A DNA stretch of 64,000 nucleotides, taken from Paenibacillus jilunlii. GTDB lineage: Bacteria > Bacillota > Bacilli > Paenibacillales > Paenibacillaceae. The notes beneath the pieces were generated by a model. That model ran no database searches and had not been told where the DNA came from. It worked only from the letters and a program-made list of their open reading frames with translations. This document shows positions 56,850 through 64,000 of this stretch, in pieces (positions within the stretch are counted from its first letter, which is position 1; each line of letters opens with the position of its first letter). The position numbers and the translations under genes were made by a program. The stretch is taken from the NCBI RefSeq assembly GCF_900102965.1, contig NZ_FNGM01000001.1:850294-914293 (forward strand). Reading direction: 5' to 3'.

Positions 56850-57668
56850 CTACAATCCAGCATATTTATTGGGGGAGATTCCCTCTATTTTCTTAAAGTA
56901 CCTGCTGAAATAAAACATGTCGCCAAAACCAACTAATCTTGCAGTATCGGTTACGGAGCAGCCGTTTTCCAGAAATTCTTTTGCACGGGCGATCCGGTAT
57001 TTGATAATAAACTCAAAGGGAGTTTCACCGGTTGTTTCCTTGAAAATATGCCCCAGATGGGAGCGGCTGATATGTATACTGTCGGCCAGCTCATTTAGGG
57101 TTAACTTTCGGGTATAGTTTGCTGCAATATAGTTGATTACTTTCTCCACTTTATGAATGGCGCTGTAATTTATGGTGTTATGTTCCATGTATTTAGAAAT
57201 AAGAAGAAGGATTTCCATGAAGTCGGCGCGGCATCTGAACGTCCGGTTCTCGTGCCCTGATGACCAATGCCGCATGAACTCTTCAAATAATTCGGTCAAA
57301 CGGCGGAATAGATACCGGTCCTGAATATGGGTGTGAGCCGGAAAAGGAAGCGCAACATCAAGATTAACCCAATTGCCGTTCTCCATAATAGGGCAGGCAT
57401 ATTGAAAATCAACAGTGTAGCATTTCACAAGACAGTTTGGATTCGTATCGCCCCTTCTCATGTCTCCGGGTTTAAAATAAACAAGATCTCCGCTTACGGC
57501 TGTAAACTCAGCATCATTACAAAGGAGATTGGCTTCACCATCAAATATCAACATCAGATTATGATGATGAAAAACAGCATGAGGAATTTTCCAGGAAGGG
57601 GTAGAGTACCGTTTGATCGCCAGGTGAAAATGTGGAACCATGGAGTTTAAAACATCGGTAGTCTTCAA
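56850..57668 (-). CDS. AraC family regulator
   Basis: 272 residues. A cupin-like sensor (PHAVFHHHNLMLIFDGEANL, GDLVYFKPGDMRRGD) is followed by two helix-turn-helix units (LTLNELADSIHISRSHLGHI, VTDTARLVGFGDMFYFSRYF) ending KKIEGISPNKYAGL. It is divergent from the GH88/105-like gene and likely activates it in response to an oligosaccharide. TTG 57668 is taken as start, but the ribosome binding site is weak; an ATG nine codons further in has none. Confidence 0.9.
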   Translation of the reverse strand: MKTTDVLNSMVPHFHLAIKRYSTPSWKIPHAVFHHHNLMLIFDGEANLLCNDAEFTAVSGDLVYFKPGDMRRGDTNPNCLVKCYTVDFQYACPIMENGNWVNLDVALPFPAHTHIQDRYLFRRLTELFEEFMRHWSSGHENRTFRCRADFMEILLLISKYMEHNTINYSAIHKVEKVINYIAANYTRKLTLNELADSIHISRSHLGHIFKETTGETPFEFIIKYRIARAKEFLENGCSVTDTARLVGFGDMFYFSRYFKKIEGISPNKYAGL

Positions 57669-57785
57669 ACCGTCACACCACCAAATAATCGGTATATATT
57701 ACAAATGGAATCATATCATGCATGCCTTAAACATTCAATATATGCTAACATAAATCGTAGAATACTTCATAAAGGAGTTGTGATG

Positions 57786-59975
57786 ATGAAGCCCTATTTT
57801 GATGAACAGGAAAGTATTTATTCGAAGTTGTATGACCGTACAGATGAGATTCTTGAAACCGTTGCCAATGCCTACATTGGAAGGAATCCTGCGCTTCCTT
57901 TGGAGTTCCGGAGTTTTTCGCGGGAAGGCTTTCTTAAGAAGAATAATGGAAGATATGACATGAATTTAGAGGAGAAGCTGCCAGAAGCCAAACCGGGCCA
58001 GTATGCTTATGTCTTTGGTCTGCTCTGGAGCAACCATGACGGGTGGACGGACTTTGGAGTGAGCTGCTATGGTCCAACTGCTGTTTATTTGAACCGGGAA
58101 TTTCTGTATAAATCCGATATTCATGAAGAAGCAAATCCTAAGGTAAATAAAGGCATTCGTGCCAAGCTGCAAAAGGGCTGGAATTCTGTATGCATTAAGT
58201 TTGTGAAGACAGCATCAGGTTTTGGCGGGATTTTTGGTACGCTGCACACCAAATGGAATCCCATGGAGTTTATGTCTCCCTTCCAGGAAAGAAAGGGACA
58301 GGCCGGCTGGATCTATTCTGACGCAATGGACGCGGACTGTTTCAGCGAAGAGCATATTCCGGAATATACTGTTCTGGAAGAGCAATCCGGCATGGTCTGG
58401 CACCCCGAGCTTTCCTGGGATATAGAACAAATGAAGTTGAATCCGTGCACGCGGATTTTCGGCAATATGCCCCACAAGGTGGCCTACCTCTGGTCAGAGC
58501 TTAGCCATTCCAGCGCTGGCTCAAAGGTGTGCAGCCTGAAGGGGAGTTCCACAGGGAAGCTGAGGGTGTGGCTTGATGGCAGCGAGGTGTTTTCAGGAGC
58601 GCTGAAGCCATCGGATATGGCCGAATTCAAGCTGGAGCCGGGGAAGCATGAGGTGCTGGTGGAGCTGTGTTCCCCGGAAAACGGATGGGAGTACGGCTTT
58701 GACTTCATCATCGATGGGGAAAACGTTGCATTATCGATTCCGAGAGGTGTAAAGGGGAGCTGCGAACCATGGCTGTACCTGGGGCCTTTTGACAAACAGC
58801 TGGAGGAACCCGCCGATAGCATTTGTTCCCTGTACCGTTTGTTTGAACAGGGGGATAGCCAATACTTCTGGAGGGTGGACCGGCCGGATACATGGGTAAG
58901 ACCTTACTTAGACAATGCTCTCTTCGCCAAATGGAATTATCCCCTTGGGGTTACGCTTTACGGGCTGCTGCAGACCGGCAGATTCTTACAGAAGCAGGGA
59001 ATCCTCGATTATGCGGTGAACCATATTACAGAATGCACCCGGATCTATAAATATGCGAAATGGGATGCGGAGCAGTACGGCTATCCCTCGGTAAACAATC
59101 AGCTGGTAGAAATGGATATGCTGGATGACTGCGGTTCATTCGGCTCCGCTGTGCTCGAAGCATACAGTGACTCGCAGGATCCTCATACTCCTTATCTGGT
59201 TGAACAGATCGCGAATCATATGGAATATAAGCAGGAACGGCTTGAAGATGGAGCCTTCTTCCGCATCTGCCTTAACAGCTTCCAGGAAAATACGCTATGG
59301 GCTGACGACCTGTATATGAGCACCCCGTTCTTAATCCGCTATTACCGGCTGACGGGGGAAGCCAAATATCTGGATGATGCAGCAAGACAATTTAACCGGT
59401 TTAAGAAGTATCTGTTTATTCCTGAATTCAAGATCATGTCCCATGTGTACGACTTTAAGCACAACAAGCCTACCAATGTCCCATGGGGCCGGGGCAACGG
59501 CTGGGTGTTCTTCTCCCTGTCGGAGTTGCTGGAGGTTATGCCGGAAACGCACGTGGAGCGGGAGGACCTGCTGACATTCTACAATGAGCTTGCTGAAGGG
59601 TATATGGCTTTGCAGGGAACCAGCGGGCTGTGGCATCAGGTGTTGACTCATCCGGATTCCTATGAGGAAACCTCCTGCACCAGTATGTTTGTTTACGGTT
59701 TATCCAGAGGAGTCCGCCACGGCTGGATTAGGGAGGACATGAAGTCCAAAGCGGTAATGGCGGTGAACAGGGGTTGGGAAGCCCTGACGAAATATGGCAT
59801 TGACCGGTTCGGGAATGTACACGGGGTATGCCGGGGTTCCGGATATTCCTTCACACCTGAATATTATAAGGTCGAGCTGAACGCGTTGACGAATGATACC
59901 CATGGTATTGGGATTGTGTTGCTGGCGGGCATCGAAACTGGCAAATTGTCGAAGTGGCTGAAACAAAAGAATTAA
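57786..59975 (+). CDS. Glycoside hydrolase, GH88/GH105-like, with N-terminal accessory domain
   Basis: 729 residues, no signal peptide, so cytoplasmic. Residues up to about 360 form beta-rich accessory domains (GFGGIFGTLHTKWNP, GKLRVWLDGSEVFSGALKPS). The second half is an (alpha/alpha)6 barrel with family-like motifs: VEMDMLDDCGSFGSAVLEAY, WADDLYMSTPFLIRYYRLTG, PWGRGNGWVFFSLSELLEVM, GLWHQVL and GVCRGSGYSF. Such enzymes hydrate unsaturated uronyl or rhamnogalacturonyl ends left by pectate lyases. This fits the secreted pectate lyase encoded nearby. ATG 57786 has AAAGGAG eight bases upstream; ATG 57783 and GTG 57780 adjoin it. Confidence 0.85.
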   Translation: MKPYFDEQESIYSKLYDRTDEILETVANAYIGRNPALPLEFRSFSREGFLKKNNGRYDMNLEEKLPEAKPGQYAYVFGLLWSNHDGWTDFGVSCYGPTAVYLNREFLYKSDIHEEANPKVNKGIRAKLQKGWNSVCIKFVKTASGFGGIFGTLHTKWNPMEFMSPFQERKGQAGWIYSDAMDADCFSEEHIPEYTVLEEQSGMVWHPELSWDIEQMKLNPCTRIFGNMPHKVAYLWSELSHSSAGSKVCSLKGSSTGKLRVWLDGSEVFSGALKPSDMAEFKLEPGKHEVLVELCSPENGWEYGFDFIIDGENVALSIPRGVKGSCEPWLYLGPFDKQLEEPADSICSLYRLFEQGDSQYFWRVDRPDTWVRPYLDNALFAKWNYPLGVTLYGLLQTGRFLQKQGILDYAVNHITECTRIYKYAKWDAEQYGYPSVNNQLVEMDMLDDCGSFGSAVLEAYSDSQDPHTPYLVEQIANHMEYKQERLEDGAFFRICLNSFQENTLWADDLYMSTPFLIRYYRLTGEAKYLDDAARQFNRFKKYLFIPEFKIMSHVYDFKHNKPTNVPWGRGNGWVFFSLSELLEVMPETHVEREDLLTFYNELAEGYMALQGTSGLWHQVLTHPDSYEETSCTSMFVYGLSRGVRHGWIREDMKSKAVMAVNRGWEALTKYGIDRFGNVHGVCRGSGYSFTPEYYKVELNALTNDTHGIGIVLLAGIETGKLSKWLKQKN

Positions 59976-60012
59976 TTCAAGGTTCCTGAAGCCGATAAAG
60001 TACAGGATCATT

Positions 60013-60061
60013 AACAGGTTGTCCCTCAGCAGAAGTGCCAGAGAGACAGCCTGTTTTTTTC
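60013..60061 (+). terminator. Terminator after the glycoside hydrolase
   Basis: ACAGGTTGTC / GACAGCCTGT (one T.G pair) followed by seven T residues. Confidence 0.85.
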
Positions 60062-60080
60062 TGAACCTCTTCAAATGGAT

Positions 60081-60287
60081 TTAAAACCCTTTATATTGCG
60101 GTTCCTCATTTTCCAGCTCAGTCACGCGGCTTTGCACTTGATCCACAATTTGCTGGGTTTGCTGGGCTGCATTGGTGAACAGGGTCTTGGCTTCCTGGTT
60201 CTGCGTTTCCATTGCAAATTGCTCCAGGCTGGCCTGGGCGCTCTTCAAAGAAGAGACACAGGTTTTCACTTGAGAAGCTACGGTCAT
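60081..60287 (-). CDS. DUF1657 protein (spore-associated family)
   Basis: 68 residues, all helical: TVASQVKTCVSSLKSAQASL, EQFAMETQNQEAKTLFTNAA, QQTQQIVDQVQSRV. This family is common in spore formers and occurs in extra spoVA-type operons linked to spore heat resistance. ATG 60287 has GGGAGGTG upstream, and a sigma-G-like promoter lies 40-70 bases further up. The divergent DUF421 protein carries a related domain at its C terminus. Confidence 0.9.
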   Translation of the reverse strand: MTVASQVKTCVSSLKSAQASLEQFAMETQNQEAKTLFTNAAQQTQQIVDQVQSRVTELENEEPQYKGF

Positions 60288-60327
60288 TTCTTACACCTCC
60301 CTCGAATGATGGTTCGTTAACGCGATA

Positions 60328-60357
60328 TAGTATCTGTTGGGACCAAGAATTGTATAC
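60328..60357 (-). promoter_or_regulatory. Candidate forespore sigma-G promoter of the DUF1657 gene
   Basis: On the minus strand: GTATA (60357-60353), 18-base spacer, GATACTA (60334-60328). The Bacillus sigma-G pattern is gHATR-N18-CATWHTA, so the -35 fits and the -10 differs at one position. Confidence 0.5.
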
Positions 60358-60458
60358 TCTACTTGTCAGCCAGCAAAAATTTCATGGTTAATTCCGTTCC
60401 TTCTGACAAATAATGAAGGGCGACAGACGTGAATACAGGATAATCGGGAGGTTACAAA

Positions 60459-61319
60459 ATGCCGGAATGGCTTGAGGTAGTTTGGCGCACCGTTTTTGCG
60501 GTGGTTGTGCTCTTCTTTTTGACGAAGCTGCTCGGTAAAAGACAGGTTTCACAGCTCTCGTTCTTTGAATACATTACAGGGATTACTGTGGGTAGTCTTG
60601 CAGCTTACATCTCCTTGGACACGGACAAAACGTGGCATCTGGGAGTCATTGCGCTAGTTGTTTGGGTTGCCTTTTCCCTGGGAATTGAGTATCTGCAGAT
60701 CAAGAGCAAGAAAGCCAGAGATTTCATCGATTTTAAATCCACTGTATTGATTAAGGACGGTAAAGTTCTCGAAGACAATATGAAAAAAGAGCGGTTGACC
60801 ACGGATGAATTGCTGGCAGAGCTCCGGAAAAAGGATGTATTTAAGTTGGCCGATGTGGAATTTGCCATTATGGAATCGGATGGGGCGATCAATGTGCTGC
60901 TGACCCGAGAGAACCAGCCGCTGACACCCAAGCACCTTGGGGTGAAGGTAGCACCGGAGCAGGAAACTCAAGCAGTTATTATGGATGGCGAGATCATGGA
61001 TGAACCCTTGGATGCATTGGGGCTGACACGCGGCTGGCTGCAGGGGAAACTGGAAAAGCTGAATCTGTCCCCCGAAAATGTGTATCTGGGCCAAGTGGAT
61101 TCCTATGGTGAGCTCACTGTAGATTTGTACACAGACAGTGTTGAGGTCCCGCAAACGCAGGAAAAACCCCAGCTTTACGCCCTGCTGAAGAAATGTGAAG
61201 CGGACTTGGAGCTGTTCAGTCTTTCTACCAGCAATGAACAGGCGAAGAAAATGTACGGCCAATGCTCAGAACAACTGCAGAGCCTGCTTAAGCAGCTGAA
61301 GCCTTTTGTCCAAAGCTGA
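60459..61319 (+). CDS. DUF421 (YetF-like) membrane protein fused to a DUF1657-like domain
   Basis: 286 residues. Three membrane helices at 8-25, 40-57 and 65-83 (LGKRQVSQLSFFEYITGITV between them) are followed by two cytoplasmic DUF421 domains (KSTVLIKDGKVLEDNMKKER, VLLTRENQPLTPKHLGVKV). The last 50 residues (LKKCEADLELFSLSTSNEQA, KKMYGQCSEQLQSLLKQL) align with the separate DUF1657 protein encoded next door. DUF421 and DUF1657 genes co-occur in mobile spoVA-like operons; here no spoVA gene is present. ATG 60459 has GGGAGG upstream. Confidence 0.9.
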   Translation: MPEWLEVVWRTVFAVVVLFFLTKLLGKRQVSQLSFFEYITGITVGSLAAYISLDTDKTWHLGVIALVVWVAFSLGIEYLQIKSKKARDFIDFKSTVLIKDGKVLEDNMKKERLTTDELLAELRKKDVFKLADVEFAIMESDGAINVLLTRENQPLTPKHLGVKVAPEQETQAVIMDGEIMDEPLDALGLTRGWLQGKLEKLNLSPENVYLGQVDSYGELTVDLYTDSVEVPQTQEKPQLYALLKKCEADLELFSLSTSNEQAKKMYGQCSEQLQSLLKQLKPFVQS

Positions 61320-61351
61320 GGTTCGGCGTTATAGGATAAGGAGAGTAATAA

Positions 61352-61386
61352 GGCCCCAAAAACGTATGTGTTTTTGCGGGTCTTTT
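61352..61386 (+). terminator. Terminator after the DUF421 gene
   Basis: GGCCCCAAAAAC / GTTTTTGCGGGTC followed by TTTTCT. Confidence 0.75.
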
Positions 61387-61553
61387 CTCTATTCTATTGT
61401 CATGAAAGGTTCGACAATTCATAGTTCTGTAATAATATTCCGAAAAAACATCTTTACAATTCCAAATATTTACTTATAGTTGAGATTAGGCAGACTGCTG
61501 CAAAAAAAAGATTTTTTCTGCAATCTGCATTTCAGTGATGAAGGGAGAGTGCA

Positions 61554-61634
61554 ATGAAATTTAAAATTAAAAGCTGTATTTCGCAAGGACAGCAAGAAAA
61601 ATACAAGAATGCAACAGCTTGCAACCGGTTCTGA
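61554..61634 (+). CDS. 26-residue ORF in the leader of the pectate lyase gene
   Basis: ATG 61554 has GGGAG eight bases upstream and encodes a basic peptide starting MKFKIKSCISQGQQ and ending in TACNRF. It ends 33 bases before the lyase start. No family recognised. It could be a leader peptide or chance. A hairpin-like GCAGA ... TCTGC element at 61491-61529 precedes it. The remainder of 61387-61553 is AT-rich with no gene seen. Confidence 0.35.
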   Translation: MKFKIKSCISQGQQEKYKNATACNRF

Positions 61635-61667
61635 AAAATAAAAAACACTCTGGAGGTAAATGTTAAC

Positions 61668-63650
61668 GTGAAAATAAAAAAGAGATTTGCGTTCACCGCA
61701 TCAATTGCTCTTTCTGCTGTACTCGCTTTTGGCGGCCTGCAATGGGGTATACCGTCAGTACAGGCGGCAAGCCTCTTCAGTGATGATTTTGAGTCCGGCA
61801 GCGCCGGTAATTGGACCAGTACAACAGGCACATGGTCTGTAGTACAGGATGGCAGCTCTCATGTATATTATCAATCCGGCAGCTCCGAAGGACGCACCTC
61901 GGCAGGCAGCAGCTCCTGGAGCGATTATAGCGTTCAAGCTGATGTGAAAGTCGATAATTTCAACGGAAACAACCGTACATATGTGTGCGGACGCTATACG
62001 GACGGGAACAATTACTATGCCGCTTCGATATCGAATTCGAATGGCGGCACACTGGAAATCCGCAAGAAGGCCGGTGGTGAAAGCACGACGCTCGCAACCA
62101 AAACCGGCTATGCCATCACCGCAGGAACTGTCTATGCCGTTAAGCTGGAGCTGAGCGGAGATTCGATTAACATGTATGTGAATAATGTGCTGCAGCTAAA
62201 TGCACACGATAACATTTTGTCTTCCGGCGGGATCGGACTGATTGCATACAAGACGTCCGCCAAATTCGATAATGTTATTGTAAGCGGTACCACTACTGCT
62301 CCAACGTCTACTCCAACGGCAACTGCAACCGCCACTGTAGCACCAACAACGAGTCCGACAGCAGCGCCTACGTCTACTCCTTCACCGACAGCAACGGCAG
62401 CGCCTACTGCTACACCAACACCAACACCAACATCAACACCAACACCAACACCAACACCAACACCAACTTCGACCCCGGTTTCAGGTACTTTATATGTAGC
62501 GCCTAACGGTGCAGCTGGTAATGCAGGAACGATTGGAAGCCCGACTACCCTGAGATCGGCACTGACTAAGATCGCTGCCGGGGGGACCATCTATATGCGG
62601 GGCGGAACGTATTCCTTCTCTTCACCTGTAACTATAGAGCGGGACAACAGCGGTACATCCAGCTCACGCAAGAACATTGTTGCTTACGGAAGTGAGAAGC
62701 CGGTGCTTGATTTCTCGGGAGAGAGCTTTGCTTCTACTGAACGCGGACTGCAAATCTTCGGCCACTACTGGAATGTCAAAGGTCTGGAAGTCAAGGGAGC
62801 TGGAGATAACGGGATCTTCATCGGCGGCAACTACAACATTATTGAGAACGTGGAGACTCACCATAACCGGGATTCCGGTCTGCAAATCAGCCGCTATGCT
62901 TCAACTGCCACGAGCATGAGCGACTGGCCAAGCTACAACCAGGTCATCGGTGTGTATTCCCACGACAACTTTGACCCGGACAACGGGGAAGATGCAGACG
63001 GCTTTGCCGCCAAGCTGACGATCGGCCCCGGCAATGTATTCGATAAATGCATTTCGGCCTGGAATACTGATGACGGATGGGATTTGTACACCAAAACGGA
63101 TACGGGTCCAATTGGCATTGTAACGATCAAGAACAGTGTGGCGTACAAGAATGGTCAAACCTCTGATGGCAACACCACCACCAACAGTGACGGTAACGGC
63201 TTCAAGCTGGGCGGGGACAAAATTGCCGTGAACCACATTGTAACCAACAGTGTCGCCTTCCAGAATAAAAAACACGGCTTTACCTACAACAGCAATCCGG
63301 GTTCCATTCAATTAACGAACAGTACCTCATGGAGCAATGGACAGAGCAACTTTGCTTTTGATACAGGCACTCACATGTTCACGAATAACCTGAGCTTTGC
63401 CGGTGCATCAAGCGACAAAACGAGCGGCACGGATGTTTCCAGCACCAACGTCTGGTGGAAGAGCAATGCCAGCGCGAACGGCAAGGGTCTCGTTGTCAGC
63501 AGCGCCGATTTCGTGAGTCTGACTCCTTCGGTTGTGCGTAATGCAGACGGCTCCTTCACTCTTGGCAATTTCCTGAAGCTGGCTACCGGCAGTGATCTGA
63601 TTGGCTCTGGTACTCCAAGCGGTACAAATATTGGTGCAACCATCCAATAG
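61668..63650 (+). CDS. Secreted PL9-type pectate lyase with carbohydrate-binding-like domain
   Basis: 660 residues. Signal peptide (FAFTASIALSAVLAFGGLQW, cleavage near VQAAS), a LamG/DUF1080-like beta-sandwich at about 35-205 (LFSDDFESGSAGNWTSTTGT, VYAVKLELSGDSINMYVNNV), a Thr-Pro linker (205-275), then a right-handed beta-helix. DADGFAAKLTIGPGN and NTDDGWDLY are hallmarks of PL9, with the calcium-binding Asp and the catalytic Lys of AAKL intact. It cleaves polygalacturonate outside the cell. The GH88/105-like enzyme would process the imported products. GTG 61668 has TGGAGGT ten bases upstream. Confidence 0.92.
   Translation: MKIKKRFAFTASIALSAVLAFGGLQWGIPSVQAASLFSDDFESGSAGNWTSTTGTWSVVQDGSSHVYYQSGSSEGRTSAGSSSWSDYSVQADVKVDNFNGNNRTYVCGRYTDGNNYYAASISNSNGGTLEIRKKAGGESTTLATKTGYAITAGTVYAVKLELSGDSINMYVNNVLQLNAHDNILSSGGIGLIAYKTSAKFDNVIVSGTTTAPTSTPTATATATVAPTTSPTAAPTSTPSPTATAAPTATPTPTPTSTPTPTPTPTPTSTPVSGTLYVAPNGAAGNAGTIGSPTTLRSALTKIAAGGTIYMRGGTYSFSSPVTIERDNSGTSSSRKNIVAYGSEKPVLDFSGESFASTERGLQIFGHYWNVKGLEVKGAGDNGIFIGGNYNIIENVETHHNRDSGLQISRYASTATSMSDWPSYNQVIGVYSHDNFDPDNGEDADGFAAKLTIGPGNVFDKCISAWNTDDGWDLYTKTDTGPIGIVTIKNSVAYKNGQTSDGNTTTNSDGNGFKLGGDKIAVNHIVTNSVAFQNKKHGFTYNSNPGSIQLTNSTSWSNGQSNFAFDTGTHMFTNNLSFAGASSDKTSGTDVSSTNVWWKSNASANGKGLVVSSADFVSLTPSVVRNADGSFTLGNFLKLATGSDLIGSGTPSGTNIGATIQ
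62285..62480 (+). repeat. Pro-Thr linker repeat (CCAACA hexamers)
   Basis: Near-perfect CCAACA units around 62418-62470 encode (Thr-Pro)n within a longer Ala/Thr/Pro/Ser stretch. Six-base steps keep the frame, so copy number could vary without breaking the gene. Confidence 0.8.
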
Positions 63651-63696
63651 GGTCTTAGAAGCCTGGCAGCAGAATTGGATTAGAGCCTCCTAGTAA

Positions 63697-64000
<304 letters not shown>

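Overview
The window looks like chromosome of a Paenibacillus-type Gram-positive spore former. The signs are strong AGGAGG-type ribosome binding sites, common TTG and GTG starts, ftsY, a YteA-type DksA relative, a GpsB/DivIVA-domain protein, a homologue of the Bacillus replication terminator protein, a GlcT/RAT-controlled glucose PTS operon, a DUF1657/DUF421 pair of the kind linked to spores, and many AraC/LacI-controlled sugar genes. Base composition is moderate, with a very GC-rich stretch inside hrpB. No rRNA or tRNA gene and no CRISPR array was seen.

Layout. 1-10.7 kb: end of ftsY; a circularly permuted ATP-grasp / alpha-E / transglutaminase operon; an SDR; a DUF2087 regulator with a GIY-YIG protein; a DUF1992 protein; hrpB; a YflT-type stress protein. 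10.92-13.83 kb: a 2.9-kb insertion with Tn7-type ends (TGT...ACA, three ~20-bp repeats per end, 5-bp target duplication TCAGA). It carries a RidA-like gene, a frameshifted tyrosine recombinase and a small-molecule phosphotransferase, but no tns genes. 13.8-14.5 kb: gene-free repeats. 14.7-23 kb: Rtp homologue, YteA-like protein, GpsB-like protein, hybrid histidine kinase, glcT-IIA-IICB operon, a small conserved gene and a 46% methionine mini-protein. 23.2-32.8 kb: an ECF sigma / anti-sigma / ABC operon whose permease is frameshifted, an HxlR regulator, ribA, an ABC-2 exporter, a ROK kinase and an unknown protein. 33-41 kb: a DUF4395 protein, two TetR/DHA2 efflux loci, a VanX-like dipeptidase, a Fur-box siderophore-binding lipoprotein and a stalk-domain protein. 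41-46.8 kb: a catabolic block (regulator, M20 amidohydrolase, two 6-oxocamphor-hydrolase-like crotonases of which one is frameshifted, L-serine dehydratase) bracketed by two identical 54-bp terminator hairpins. 46.9-56.2 kb: a DMT exporter/LysR pair, then a LacI-Gfo-ThuA-Gfo operon and an AraC/epimerase/Gfo unit that look like one oxidised-sugar (3-keto-glycoside type) pathway. 56.3-64 kb: repeats, a deleted sugar-permease remnant, AraC plus a GH88/105-type hydrolase, the DUF1657/DUF421 pair, a secreted PL9-type pectate lyase and the start of an aldo/keto reductase.

Functionally the region mixes core cell biology with plant-polysaccharide and sugar use, efflux and stress functions. Three genes are each broken by what looks like a single missing base, which could be real decay or sequence error. 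The Tn7-like cargo element and the bracketed catabolic operon are the least conventional parts. All family assignments come from reading translations by eye; no database search was run.
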